Below, one piece after another: positions 1 through 8,610 of a stretch of 64,000 bases of DNA. The translations under genes were made by a program, and so were the position numbers. The notes beneath the pieces were generated by a model that saw only the letters and a list, made by a program, of their open reading frames with translations, did no database searches and was not told the origin of the DNA. Source of the stretch: Yeosuana sp043876835 (lineage in GTDB: Bacteria > Bacteroidota > Bacteroidia > Flavobacteriales > Flavobacteriaceae); contig NZ_JBAWJZ010000006.1 of assembly GCF_043876835.1 (NCBI RefSeq), positions 186,001 to 250,000 on the forward strand, read 5' to 3'. The first letter of the stretch is position 1. Each line of letters begins with the position of its first letter.

Positions 1-550
1 ACGCTTTAACTTCATCAACTGTAAAGAAATGTCGGCTAACATCTAGCATAAGACCTCTCCATTTAAATCGTGGATAGTCTACTATTTTACAACCTTTTAT
101 TTTTATGCTCTCTAAATTATTATTGGTATTAGATTCAAACTCAACAGGAAATAGTTGTCTTAATGTTTGAAATGCATTAAAAATTCCTTCAGATTGATTA
201 GCTGATAATTTTATTAATGAAGAGTTTACTTCTAATTCATAGCCTTCTGTTCCTAATTCTGACTTGAAATTTTTAAATAATTCAACTAAAATCGTTTTGT
301 TTGATTTTATATGGCTTTCATTCTCATTTAAGGAAATATGAATTCTTTTCCCTGCTAAAAGGTTTATAAAATTTTCAGTATATTTTTTTATCTGAGTTTC
401 AGTTGTTTTAAGCGTTAAACTTACCTGATTGTTCAGTTCAAAAACATCACTAGAAGCATTATAACTTACAGGGACTGGTATAATATTATTTTGGGCTTCA
501 CATACTTGAAGTATTATAAGAAAGACTAATGTGATGAATTTTGTTTTCAT
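1..550 (-). CDS. Beta-N-acetylhexosaminidase, GH20 family (N-terminal part, cut by window edge)
   Basis: Reading the minus strand from ATG at 550 gives an open frame of 183 codons that runs off the left edge. It begins with a signal peptide (MKTKFITLVFLIILQVCEAQ), so the product is exported. The middle matches the GH20b N-terminal domain, which sits before the catalytic barrel. Near residues 166-176 is GLMLDVSRHFF, the very characteristic first strand of the GH20 TIM barrel. GH20 enzymes release terminal N-acetylglucosamine from chitin oligomers or glycoconjugates. The catalytic Asp-Glu pair lies outside the window and cannot be checked. The start is only 2 bases beyond the stop of the upstream secreted nuclease-like gene, so the two are probably co-transcribed. 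Confidence 0.85.
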   Translation of the reverse strand, partial: MKTKFITLVFLIILQVCEAQNNIIPVPVSYNASSDVFELNNQVSLTLKTTETQIKKYTENFINLLAGKRIHISLNENESHIKSNKTILVELFKNFKSELGTEGYELEVNSSLIKLSANQSEGIFNAFQTLRQLFPVEFESNTNNNLESIKIKGCKIVDYPRFKWRGLMLDVSRHFFTVDEVKA

Positions 551-552
551 TT

Positions 553-1728
553 TTAAATATTATTTGAGATTATAAGTTTTCTGTTGGCTATCATTTGATT
601 GTTTGATATTAATTTAGCGAAATAAATACCATTTGCTAAGTTTTCAGTTTTCCAAATCAGTTTCGATTGCCCATTAATAATATCTTCTGAAAAAATAATT
701 TTCCCTAAAGAGTTATAAATTTCAATTTTACAATTTTCTTGTGACGTTTTGAAAGAAAAAGTAGTTTCTGAATGAATAGGATTTGGATAGTTTACTAAAT
801 AAACTCGGTTTTTTTTAGAGATGTCATGTGTGCTTAAGTTTGAATCAATTACAAGCTTTAATGCAACTGGTCTGTGATCTGTAATATCTTGGTCATATTC
901 TGTCCATCCGCCAGAGAGATAGTTATCTATTTTAATAGTTTGAATGTCAGAATTTGATAAATAGAACTCATTGAATAGTTCATTTGAAATTAAAATATGA
1001 TCTAAATGAGAAGGCCATGAAGGATATGACCAATTTGAACTACTGCCTAATGCAATGTCATAATCTGTGAACAAATAGTTTAGGTTATCATCTATAATGC
1101 TTTGAAACACATTATTATAAATATTATCTGATAACTCATCATTTAAGTCGCCTAAAAGGATAACATTTTCATTTTGAAGATTATTGTCAATATAGCTCTT
1201 TAATAAATTAATGGCTTCATACCTTCTGTATTCTTCATCATCTGTATTAGTTAAATTTAAAATGCCATCGCCACAACATTTTAAATGATTGTTTATTATA
1301 GTTATATTTTGATTATGGTAGGTAATATCAATAATCATTGGAGCTCTTGGAAATACGTTCCAATAGTTTGATGTAGTATAAATTCTATAAATATTATTAA
1401 TTTCAACAACATCGGGTTTATATAAGAAAGCTAATCCATCATAATATGTGGACTCTATATAACCATTATATTCAGCTAGATTAGTAGCCATTTGCTGAAA
1501 GGCAATTTGGTTATTTATTTCTTGTATGGCTATAAAATCAACATCTAATGCTTCTACTATTTTGCTAACATCGTCTAGTGTTTGTTGCCCATTTTTTGGA
1601 AATGTTTCAAGATTCCATGTCATAATCTCAAATGTATCATCAGTTCCAAACGATAAATCACCAATAATTTGAGCATTTATTAAAGAATAGGAAAGCAGAA
1701 TACTTATATTTATAAATAGTTTCATCAT
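553..1728 (-). CDS. Secreted endonuclease/exonuclease/phosphatase family protein with T9SS sorting domain
   Basis: The protein has a signal peptide ending around SLINAQ, then an EEP (DNase I-like) domain at about residues 30-295. Visible motifs are MTWNLE, the metal-binding Glu in IQEI, LGDLNDE, HLDHILIS and ITDHRPVAL, which are the usual metal and catalytic positions of the superfamily. The last ~80 residues (YPNP..., then NGIYFAKL and a basic end) form a type A sorting domain for type IX secretion, so the enzyme is exported to the surface or medium. The substrate could be DNA, RNA or a phosphate ester; the sequence does not decide. An ATG at 1728 is preferred over the in-frame TTG at 1731. 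It lies downstream of the TonB receptor (54-base gap) and just upstream of the GH20 gene. Confidence 0.85.
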   Translation of the reverse strand: MMKLFINISILLSYSLINAQIIGDLSFGTDDTFEIMTWNLETFPKNGQQTLDDVSKIVEALDVDFIAIQEINNQIAFQQMATNLAEYNGYIESTYYDGLAFLYKPDVVEINNIYRIYTTSNYWNVFPRAPMIIDITYHNQNITIINNHLKCCGDGILNLTNTDDEEYRRYEAINLLKSYIDNNLQNENVILLGDLNDELSDNIYNNVFQSIIDDNLNYLFTDYDIALGSSSNWSYPSWPSHLDHILISNELFNEFYLSNSDIQTIKIDNYLSGGWTEYDQDITDHRPVALKLVIDSNLSTHDISKKNRVYLVNYPNPIHSETTFSFKTSQENCKIEIYNSLGKIIFSEDIINGQSKLIWKTENLANGIYFAKLISNNQMIANRKLIISNNI

Positions 1729-1785
1729 CAAATTAAGTGATACTAAATATAAGTTTTTAAGAGGACATAAGCTTGCAAAATAAAG

Positions 1786-4254
1786 CTAAAACTTCATGGT
1801 AGTTCTAACATTAAAAACACGAGGTGTTAAGTAATTAGGTATGGCATATTGACGCTTGCTGTAAACATCTCTTACCCAAGTGTTGGTAATGGAGTTTTGT
1901 ACATCAAACATGTTAAAGATTTCAAATCCAAAAGAGAGTTCTTTAAACGGTTTTTTCCAACCACTTTTAAATTGCTTTTTTTCATCAACAATAACAAACT
2001 GCAAGCCAAGATCGGCTCTTTTGTAAGCTGGTAATCTGTTTTGATATTCATAAGGATCAGCATAACTGGGAGAACCTCCAGGCACACCAGTATTGTAAAC
2101 CAAATTCAAGTACATTTTCATACTTGGAATATTTGGCACATAATCTTGAAATAAGGCTGCAAACTTTAATCTTTGGTCGGTTGGCCTTGATATATATCCT
2201 TTGCCATCAATATTTTCTTCAGTCTTTAAATATCCAAAACTAAACCATGATTCTGTTCCAGGAACAAATTCGCCATTTAAGCGCATATCCAATCCGTAGG
2301 CGTAGGCCTTAGCATTATTATTTGCACTGTAACGAATACGGACGTTTTCTAAAGTATAAGGATTTACATCTGACAAACTCTTGTAATAAGCTTCAGAAGT
2401 TAATTTAAATGGCCTGTCCCACATTTTAAAGCTGTAATCATTTCCTAAAACTATATGAAATGATTGTTGAGCCTTTACTTCTGGTTGAATTGTTCCAGTT
2501 CTGTCTCGTAATTCTTTATAAAAAGGAGGTTGGTAATATAAGCCAGCAGCAATTCTAAATAACATATCACGTTCCCAGTATGGTTTAATAGCAAATTGTG
2601 CACGAGGACTAAACACAGTTTGGTTTGAAGAAGAAACGTCGTCACCATTTACCGACCAATTATGGACTCTTACACCTGCATTATACCAAACATCGCTTGT
2701 TCCAAGTGTAGAACGTTTGCTCCATTGTGCATAGGCTTGAATCCTGTTTATTTGTGCTTTATTGGTAGCTCTCACATTTTGATAAGCAACTAAAGGACCT
2801 TGATATGGTGTGTATGGTTGTTCATTAAAGTAATCAATACTTGGTGGATTTATAGAGAAACCAGCTGAATCTATAACTTCCCATTCTACCAAACGGTCAC
2901 GAATATCTTCATGAGTATATTTTACAGACCATTCAATTTTATTGTCATTAATCTTGTAAGTTCCTTTGTGTTCAACATTTGTAATAAGTGCGTCTAAATC
3001 ATTTCTTCCATGATTTAATTGTCCGCCAATGCCTTCACTAAATTCAACCTCACCCAAATTTTCATCTCCAATATTAGAATTTACTTGTCCTAAATTGTAT
3101 TGTGCTAAAATATCAAAGTATTCTTCTTCGGTTGTGTGATATGTTGATGCTATAAGATGTAATGTTAAATCATCATTTGCAAAATAAGTTCCTTTAAAAG
3201 CACCGAATAAGGTTTGGTATTGGTCTTTTTCTTGTCCTTCATAATAAACAACCAATGCCAATGGATCGGAAAGTGTTCCAAAATTTGTTTGACGTGTTTG
3301 AGGCTGATAATTATACTTGTTTAAAGAGGCATTTCCTAAAAAGCTTAAATGAAACTTATCTGTGAATTTATAAGTCAAGAACGTTTGAATATCTGAAAAT
3401 AACGGATCGTAATTGGTTTCAGTTTCTTTGGCTTTCACTAAAAGACTATTATCTCTGTAACGCATCCCGACAATCCCAGATAGTTTTGAATCTTTACTTA
3501 CACCTTCAACAGAAACACTGCCTCCTAAAAGACTTAAATCAGCATTGACTTCAAACTGATACGGATTTTTATAAGTGATATCTAAAACAGACGATAGTTT
3601 ATCACCATATTTAGCTTGAAATCCGCCAGCTGAAAAATCTACATTCTGAACTAAATCGGTATTAACAAAACTTAATCCTTCTTGTTGACCAGAGCGGATT
3701 AAAAAGGGGCGATAAACCTCAATATCATTAACATACACTAAGTTTTCATCAAAATTCCCACCTCTAACTGCGTATTGTGTGCTTAATTCATTGTTGTTAC
3801 TAACACCGGGTAAGGTCATTAACAAATTTTCAACACCTGCATTGGCACCGGGAATTTTTCTAATGGTTTCAGGATTTAAAGTGATGACTCCTTCAATATC
3901 TTTTTGCCTTTTTCCAGATATAATTATGGTTGCAATTTGTTCAACAGATACATTCATAACAGGATTAAACTCAAAGGTTTCTCCATTTTTCAGATTAAAA
4001 GTACTTTCAATCTTTTTATAGGAAACATGGGTAAACTCAACTTTAGTATCTTGATTTGCTGGAATTTTTAGGAAGTAAAATCCGTTTTCGTTGGTTGTCG
4101 TTCCTGACGTTCCAGCTTTAATATTAACATTTGGAATTGGTGAATTATTGGTATCTAAAATAATTCCTTTTATAGTTGCTGTTTGAGAGTAACCCATAAA
4201 AACCATGAATACAAACAACAGATTTACAAATAAAGATTTTGTGTTCAAAAGCAA
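1786..4254 (-). CDS. TonB-dependent receptor with carboxypeptidase-regulatory-like domain
   Basis: An outer-membrane receptor of about 822 residues. It has a signal peptide ending at MGYSQ, a carboxypeptidase D regulatory-like beta-sandwich at about residues 27-110 (TIKGIILDTNNSPIPNVNI), a plug domain at about 120-230 (YAVRGGNFDENLVYVND) and a long beta-barrel ending in an aromatic residue (TTMKF). No SusD partner is adjacent, so it is not a typical polysaccharide-utilisation pair; the substrate is unknown. The only plausible start near the signal peptide is TTG at 4254 (or a second TTG two codons on). It lies in the same frame as the M23 peptidase gene upstream, separated from its TAA by two codons, which suggests translational coupling. 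Confidence 0.88.
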   Translation of the reverse strand: MLLNTKSLFVNLLFVFMVFMGYSQTATIKGIILDTNNSPIPNVNIKAGTSGTTTNENGFYFLKIPANQDTKVEFTHVSYKKIESTFNLKNGETFEFNPVMNVSVEQIATIIISGKRQKDIEGVITLNPETIRKIPGANAGVENLLMTLPGVSNNNELSTQYAVRGGNFDENLVYVNDIEVYRPFLIRSGQQEGLSFVNTDLVQNVDFSAGGFQAKYGDKLSSVLDITYKNPYQFEVNADLSLLGGSVSVEGVSKDSKLSGIVGMRYRDNSLLVKAKETETNYDPLFSDIQTFLTYKFTDKFHLSFLGNASLNKYNYQPQTRQTNFGTLSDPLALVVYYEGQEKDQYQTLFGAFKGTYFANDDLTLHLIASTYHTTEEEYFDILAQYNLGQVNSNIGDENLGEVEFSEGIGGQLNHGRNDLDALITNVEHKGTYKINDNKIEWSVKYTHEDIRDRLVEWEVIDSAGFSINPPSIDYFNEQPYTPYQGPLVAYQNVRATNKAQINRIQAYAQWSKRSTLGTSDVWYNAGVRVHNWSVNGDDVSSSNQTVFSPRAQFAIKPYWERDMLFRIAAGLYYQPPFYKELRDRTGTIQPEVKAQQSFHIVLGNDYSFKMWDRPFKLTSEAYYKSLSDVNPYTLENVRIRYSANNNAKAYAYGLDMRLNGEFVPGTESWFSFGYLKTEENIDGKGYISRPTDQRLKFAALFQDYVPNIPSMKMYLNLVYNTGVPGGSPSYADPYEYQNRLPAYKRADLGLQFVIVDEKKQFKSGWKKPFKELSFGFEIFNMFDVQNSITNTWVRDVYSKRQYAIPNYLTPRVFNVRTTMKF

Positions 4255-4260
4255 GAAATT

Positions 4261-5946
4261 TTATTTTCTGTAAAACATAGATTCAAAAGTAGAACTATTT
4301 CCAACATTATCGGTAACTATTACCTTTAAATTGTTTTTAGTATCTGTTACAGCACCATCATTAAAATCATAAGTTAATGTTTTGGTTTTATACTCATATT
4401 CCATTAAAATCCATTTTCCGTTTACTGTTGCTCTGTAGTTTGAGATTCCAGAAAGGTCATCATCAATTTTAATTTTTAAATATCTAAAATTACTTAGCCA
4501 TTGCCCGTTTTGAAAATTAATTGGTGTAATGGTAGGTTTGTTATTATCGGTGGTTAAGGCGTAGGTTCCTAACGTTTTTGTAAATGTAGATAGTGTGTTA
4601 CCATTTCTTTTGGTACTAGAGTACGATGGATATTTTTTGTAACCTAATAATTCAGCAATGTATAGTTTGTTTTTGTCTTCATCTGAATATTTGCTGACAT
4701 CAAAACTTATGGTTATACTTTTTTGTAGTGGAATAATATCTTTATTAAGTATAAGCGTATCATTTTTTACCTGAAAATTAACGTATAAATCTTCGTAAAA
4801 TGTGTTAGGATAAATATCTACCGAAACATTGCCTTCTTTTAAATTGGTGGTTTGGTTGGCATAAATGTAGTAAGGAGAAGTTTCTGGCTGAATTTTTTGA
4901 AAAGCATCACTTTTCTTGCCTGTTATGTTTACGGTAACCCAAGTATCATTGTTTTTATAATCGGTAATTCTTATTTTATAAACAGAATTGGTACTGTCTT
5001 CAATTTTTATATAGCCATCGTTTAGTACAGATTCAAATAAACTTAGAGGATTATTATCATTAAATAATTTTTGAACGCGTTGTTTTTTTGTTTTAAAAAT
5101 TTCATAATCGATAAGTCTGTTGATGTGTTTTGATTCATCAAACGAAAACTCTTTAAAATTCATTTCAAAATTTTTATTGCCATTAAAAAAAGTCTGAACA
5201 TTATAAACACCATTGTTGTTAGCAGCTAAATTTTGCCTATCGGTAGTTCCTATTGCAAAACCAATTTCACCGAAAGCCTCAATATTTTCTGCCATATAAT
5301 CTCCATTTTGAAGAGGAATTAAACGAAGCTTTTGCTTTGCGTTTGAATTATTAACATACGAACTGTCTCCAATGGCATACGTATACAAATTGCTAACAAT
5401 TGGTTTAACAGAATCTGCAATATCAATGCCGAAAAGCAAAGGATTTAACGCATGTTCTTCTTTGTCGCGTATTTCAAAATGAAGATGTGGCCCGCCAGAA
5501 CCACCAGTATTTCCACTATAAGCTACAACGTCTTCTTTAGAAAATTGAAGCTCACCCGCTTTTGGAAATAATTCAATTTCATAGGATTCTTTTTCATACT
5601 GTTGTTTTTTTACATAAGCTTCAATCTCCGGATTGAAATGCTGTAAATGTCCGTAAACAGTTGTATATCCATTAGGATGAGTTATATACAGTGCTTTACC
5701 GTAACCAAAATGTGATATTTTTATTCTGCTTATAAAGCCGTCGGCAGCAGCTAAAACTTTTAAACCTTCACGCTGTTGAGTTTTAATATCTAAGCCAGAA
5801 TGAAAATGGTTTGATCTTAATTCGGCAAAATTTCCTGCAAGAATTAAAGGTATTTCCAAAGGGTTACTAAAATAGTCTTGAGGATAGTTGTTTTGGGCAA
5901 AACAAATTGAACAAAAAAATAGAAGAGGGACAAGGGTTAATCTCAT
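4261..5946 (-). CDS. M23 family metallopeptidase (LytM-type)
   Basis: An exported peptidase of 561 residues with a signal peptide (MRLTLVPLLFFCSICFAQ). The M23 domain occupies about residues 35-170. The zinc ligands are visible as HFHSGLDI (HxxxD) and GGPHLHFEIRD (HxH), so the active site looks complete. Family members cut peptide cross-links in peptidoglycan. The long C-terminal part of about 390 residues is beta-rich and has no motif I recognise; it may bind the cell envelope. It is the first gene of the leftward operon and the TonB receptor follows after 6 bases, a pairing common in flavobacteria. Confidence 0.88.
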   Translation of the reverse strand: MRLTLVPLLFFCSICFAQNNYPQDYFSNPLEIPLILAGNFAELRSNHFHSGLDIKTQQREGLKVLAAADGFISRIKISHFGYGKALYITHPNGYTTVYGHLQHFNPEIEAYVKKQQYEKESYEIELFPKAGELQFSKEDVVAYSGNTGGSGGPHLHFEIRDKEEHALNPLLFGIDIADSVKPIVSNLYTYAIGDSSYVNNSNAKQKLRLIPLQNGDYMAENIEAFGEIGFAIGTTDRQNLAANNNGVYNVQTFFNGNKNFEMNFKEFSFDESKHINRLIDYEIFKTKKQRVQKLFNDNNPLSLFESVLNDGYIKIEDSTNSVYKIRITDYKNNDTWVTVNITGKKSDAFQKIQPETSPYYIYANQTTNLKEGNVSVDIYPNTFYEDLYVNFQVKNDTLILNKDIIPLQKSITISFDVSKYSDEDKNKLYIAELLGYKKYPSYSSTKRNGNTLSTFTKTLGTYALTTDNNKPTITPINFQNGQWLSNFRYLKIKIDDDLSGISNYRATVNGKWILMEYEYKTKTLTYDFNDGAVTDTKNNLKVIVTDNVGNSSTFESMFYRK

Positions 5947-6113
5947 ATAAATGTTTTTATACCAAGTGAGTTTTTTTGATTTATTCCAAAGTAATTTGGT
6001 ATTGTTGCTAAAATATTAAATAGTATTGAATACCCAAAGAATAAAACAAAAATCAGGCCATTGTATTGATAATGAGTGCTTACTGTTCATTTGAAAATTT
6101 TATTAAAAAACAA

Positions 6114-6144
6114 TTGTAATTTATAGCAATGTATGTTAACTTTG
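6114..6144 (+). promoter_or_regulatory. Bacteroidota-type promoter for the coiled-coil/zapA operon
   Basis: TTG at 6114-6116 is followed after exactly 20 bases by TAACTTTG at 6137-6144. This is the Bacteroidota -33/-7 consensus (TTG, 19-21 bases, TAnnTTTG). The first start codon is 25 bases downstream. Confidence 0.7.
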
Positions 6145-6168
6145 TGGAATACCTATTGAAATTTGTAA

Positions 6169-6459
6169 ATGAGTAATATTGAAGATATTGTAGATTCTCT
6201 AGAAAATAAAATAAGTAAAATATTACACAAGCTAGAGGTTTTAAAACAAGCTAATTTAAAATTAAAAGATGAATTAGTGGTTTCAGAACAGAATCTTCAA
6301 AATCAAAAGTTGCATACTGCATCTTGGGAAGAAAAATATGAAGCTCTTAAAATTGCAAACTCAATATTAGGTAGTGACGAAAACAAAAGAGAAACTAAGC
6401 TTAAAATAAACGCATTAATTAGGGATATTGATCATTGTATTGCCCAATTAGCCGATTAG
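6169..6459 (+). CDS. Small coiled-coil protein upstream of ZapA
   Basis: A 96-residue soluble protein, nearly all heptad-like helix (LENKISKILHKLEVLKQANL and onward), without a signal peptide or membrane segment. It lies 14 bases upstream of zapA behind a good promoter, so a role with ZapA at the division site is likely by context. It resembles ZapB or DivIC-like coiled coils in size and composition, but I see no motif that proves family membership. The flavobacterial arrangement of this short coiled-coil gene followed by zapA, a 6S-type RNA and rny is recurrent. Confidence 0.75.
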   Translation: MSNIEDIVDSLENKISKILHKLEVLKQANLKLKDELVVSEQNLQNQKLHTASWEEKYEALKIANSILGSDENKRETKLKINALIRDIDHCIAQLAD

Positions 6460-6473
6460 TGTAACATAAATCA

Positions 6474-6767
6474 ATGTCTGAAAAGCTTAAAATAAAGCTG
6501 TCAATAGCTAACAGAGTATATCCTTTAACCATTGATGCAAGTCAAGAAGAGGGATTGCGTAAAGCGGCTAAAAACATTGAAGCCATGATTAAACAATTTG
6601 AGCAAAGTTATTCTGTTAGAGATAAACAAGATGTATTGGCCATGTGTGCCTTACAGTTTGCATCACAAGTTGAACAGAAAACGATAGATAAAGAAAATGT
6701 AAATGAGCATATTGAAGAGAAATTAAAAGCTCTTAATAGTTTATTACAATCTCATTTAATCTCTTAA
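6474..6767 (+). CDS. zapA: Cell division protein ZapA
   Basis: A 97-residue ZapA-family protein. The N-terminal strand region (KLSIANRVYPLTIDASQEEG) followed by LRKAAKNIEAMIKQF and a long C-terminal helix is typical for the family in both length and layout. ZapA binds FtsZ in the cytoplasm and bundles protofilaments in the Z-ring. The gene follows the coiled-coil gene by 14 bases and precedes the probable 6S RNA, the same relation zapA has with 6S RNA genes in several other phyla. Confidence 0.88.
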   Translation: MSEKLKIKLSIANRVYPLTIDASQEEGLRKAAKNIEAMIKQFEQSYSVRDKQDVLAMCALQFASQVEQKTIDKENVNEHIEEKLKALNSLLQSHLIS

Positions 6768-6792
6768 CGTTCTTTAAAATAAATAAAAGTTA

Positions 6793-6965
6793 CTGCCTAC
6801 ATTGGTTATTTTTTTTGATAAACTCAACGTTAATTCTTTAAAAAGGGTGAGTTTAAGTTGTAAAAGCATGCTGCCTTGAGCAGATCCTTGATCAGCTTGT
6901 TAGCCCTAAACTTGTTTTTAAGGAGTTTATACAAAAATGTTAGACTGGTGTAGGCTTTTTTTATA
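6793..6965 (+). ncRNA. ssrS: Probable 6S RNA, 6S-Flavo type
   Basis: The 216-base gap between zapA and rny holds a structured segment. GCCTACA at 6795-6801 pairs perfectly with TGTAGGC at 6949-6955, closing a long hairpin of about 160 bases, and a T-run follows as in an intrinsic terminator. Inside, AAACTCA (6820-6826) pairs with TGAGTTT (6848-6854), and GC-rich blocks stand out from the AT-rich surroundings. Location after zapA and a long closed rod fit 6S RNA, which binds RNA polymerase holoenzyme in stationary phase. The family call comes from position and shape, not from an alignment; exact ends are approximate. Confidence 0.65.
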
Positions 6966-6983
6966 TTTAACTAATTAATTACA

Positions 6984-8558
6984 ATGGAAAACTCAATTAT
7001 AATAATTGCAGGAGGAATCTTAGTAGGCATACTATTAGGCTTTATTTTAGCAAAAGTATTAGAAAGGAATAATGCTTCAAAACTCATAAAAGGCGCTAAA
7101 AAAAGTGCTGCAGCAATTATTAAAGAAGCAAATAGTGAAGGTGAATCAATTAAAAAAGATAAGATTCTACAAGCTAAAGAAAAATTTATAGAGCTTAAAT
7201 CAGAACACGAAAAAGTTATTTTATCTCGTGATAAAAAAATGGCTGAAGCTGAAAAACGTACCCGTGATAAAGAATCTCAGGTATCTTCAGAATTGGCCAA
7301 AAATAAAAAGCTTAATGAAGATTTAGAGGCAAAATTAAAAGACTACGATCATAGAGTTGATATTCTTGATAAGAAGAAAATTGAAATTGACAGACTGCAT
7401 AAAAGCCAGGTTGAGCAATTGGAAGTTATTTCTAGTTTATCGGCTGAAGATGCTAAAGCACAATTAATAGAATCACTTAAAGGTGAAGCTAAAAATGATG
7501 CTATGGCTTTTGTTCAATCAGCAGTTGAAGAAGCCAAATTAACAGCACAACAAGAAGCTAAGAAAATAATCATTAATACTATTCAACGTATAGGTACTGA
7601 AGAAGCTATTGATAATTGCGTGTCTGTATTTAATATAGAATCAGACGATGTTAAGGGACGAATTATTGGTAGAGAAGGTAGAAACATTAGAGCTATTGAA
7701 GCTGCAACTGGTGTCGAAATTATTGTAGACGACACACCTGAAGCAATTATTTTATCTTGTTTTGATTCCGTTAGAAGAGAAATTGCTCGTTTGTCATTAC
7801 ATAAATTGGTTACAGACGGAAGAATCCATCCAGCCAGAATTGAAGAAATCGTTCAAAAAACCAAAAAACAAATTGACCAGGAAATCATTGAAGTTGGTAA
7901 GCGTACTGTAATTGATTTAGGTATTCATAATTTACATCCAGAATTAATTAAAATGGTTGGAAGAATGAAATACCGTTCTTCTTATGGTCAAAATTTATTG
8001 CAACATTCACGTGAAGTTGCTAAACTTTGTGGCGTTATGGCGGCAGAGCTAGGATTAAATCCTAAGCTTGCTAAAAGAGCTGGGTTATTGCATGATATTG
8101 GAAAAGTGCCAGATGCCGAAGCAGATATGGAAACTCCACATGCTATTTTAGGTATGCAGTGGGCTGAGAAATACGGAGAAATTCCAGAAGTATGTAATGC
8201 CATTGGTGCCCATCATGATGAAATAGAGATGAAGTTTTTGATGTCTCCAATTATTCAGGTTTGCGATGCCATTTCAGGTGCTCGTCCTGGTGCTCGTAGA
8301 CAAGTATTGGATAGTTATATTCAACGTTTAAAAGATTTAGAAGATATTGCTTTTGGTTTTCAAGGTGTTAAAAAAGCATACGCTATTCAAGCGGGAAGAG
8401 AATTACGTGTGATAGTTGAAAGTGATAAAGTTGACGATCAAAAGGCGGCAGATTTATCATTTAGTATTTCACAAAAAGTTCAAACCGATATGACGTATCC
8501 GGGTCAGGTAAAAGTTACTGTAATTAGAGAAACTAGAGCAGTAAATATTGCTAAATAA
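6984..8558 (+). CDS. rny: Ribonuclease Y
   Basis: A 524-residue protein of the usual RNase Y length. It has an N-terminal membrane helix (IIIIAGGILVGILLGFILA), a charged coiled coil to about residue 200, a KH domain (GRIIGREGRNIRAIEAATG) at about 225-285, and an HD domain with AGLLHDIGKV and AIGAHHDEIE at about 365-415. RNase Y is a membrane-anchored endoribonuclease that starts mRNA decay; the HD metal-binding residues are all present. It stands behind the 6S-like RNA and ends at a bidirectional terminator shared with the convergent histidine kinase gene. Confidence 0.95.
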   Translation: MENSIIIIAGGILVGILLGFILAKVLERNNASKLIKGAKKSAAAIIKEANSEGESIKKDKILQAKEKFIELKSEHEKVILSRDKKMAEAEKRTRDKESQVSSELAKNKKLNEDLEAKLKDYDHRVDILDKKKIEIDRLHKSQVEQLEVISSLSAEDAKAQLIESLKGEAKNDAMAFVQSAVEEAKLTAQQEAKKIIINTIQRIGTEEAIDNCVSVFNIESDDVKGRIIGREGRNIRAIEAATGVEIIVDDTPEAIILSCFDSVRREIARLSLHKLVTDGRIHPARIEEIVQKTKKQIDQEIIEVGKRTVIDLGIHNLHPELIKMVGRMKYRSSYGQNLLQHSREVAKLCGVMAAELGLNPKLAKRAGLLHDIGKVPDAEADMETPHAILGMQWAEKYGEIPEVCNAIGAHHDEIEMKFLMSPIIQVCDAISGARPGARRQVLDSYIQRLKDLEDIAFGFQGVKKAYAIQAGRELRVIVESDKVDDQKAADLSFSISQKVQTDMTYPGQVKVTVIRETRAVNIAK

Positions 8559-8572
8559 CAGTGAAATAAAAT

Positions 8573-8610
8573 CAAAAAAAATCCAGTTTTAATAGACTGG
8601 ATTTTTTTTG
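8573..8610. terminator. Bidirectional terminator between rny and the PAS kinase gene
   Basis: ATCCAGT (8581-8587) pairs with ACTGGAT (8596-8602), with an A-run before and a T-run after, so it can work on both strands. It overlaps the last codons of the convergent kinase gene. Confidence 0.8.
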
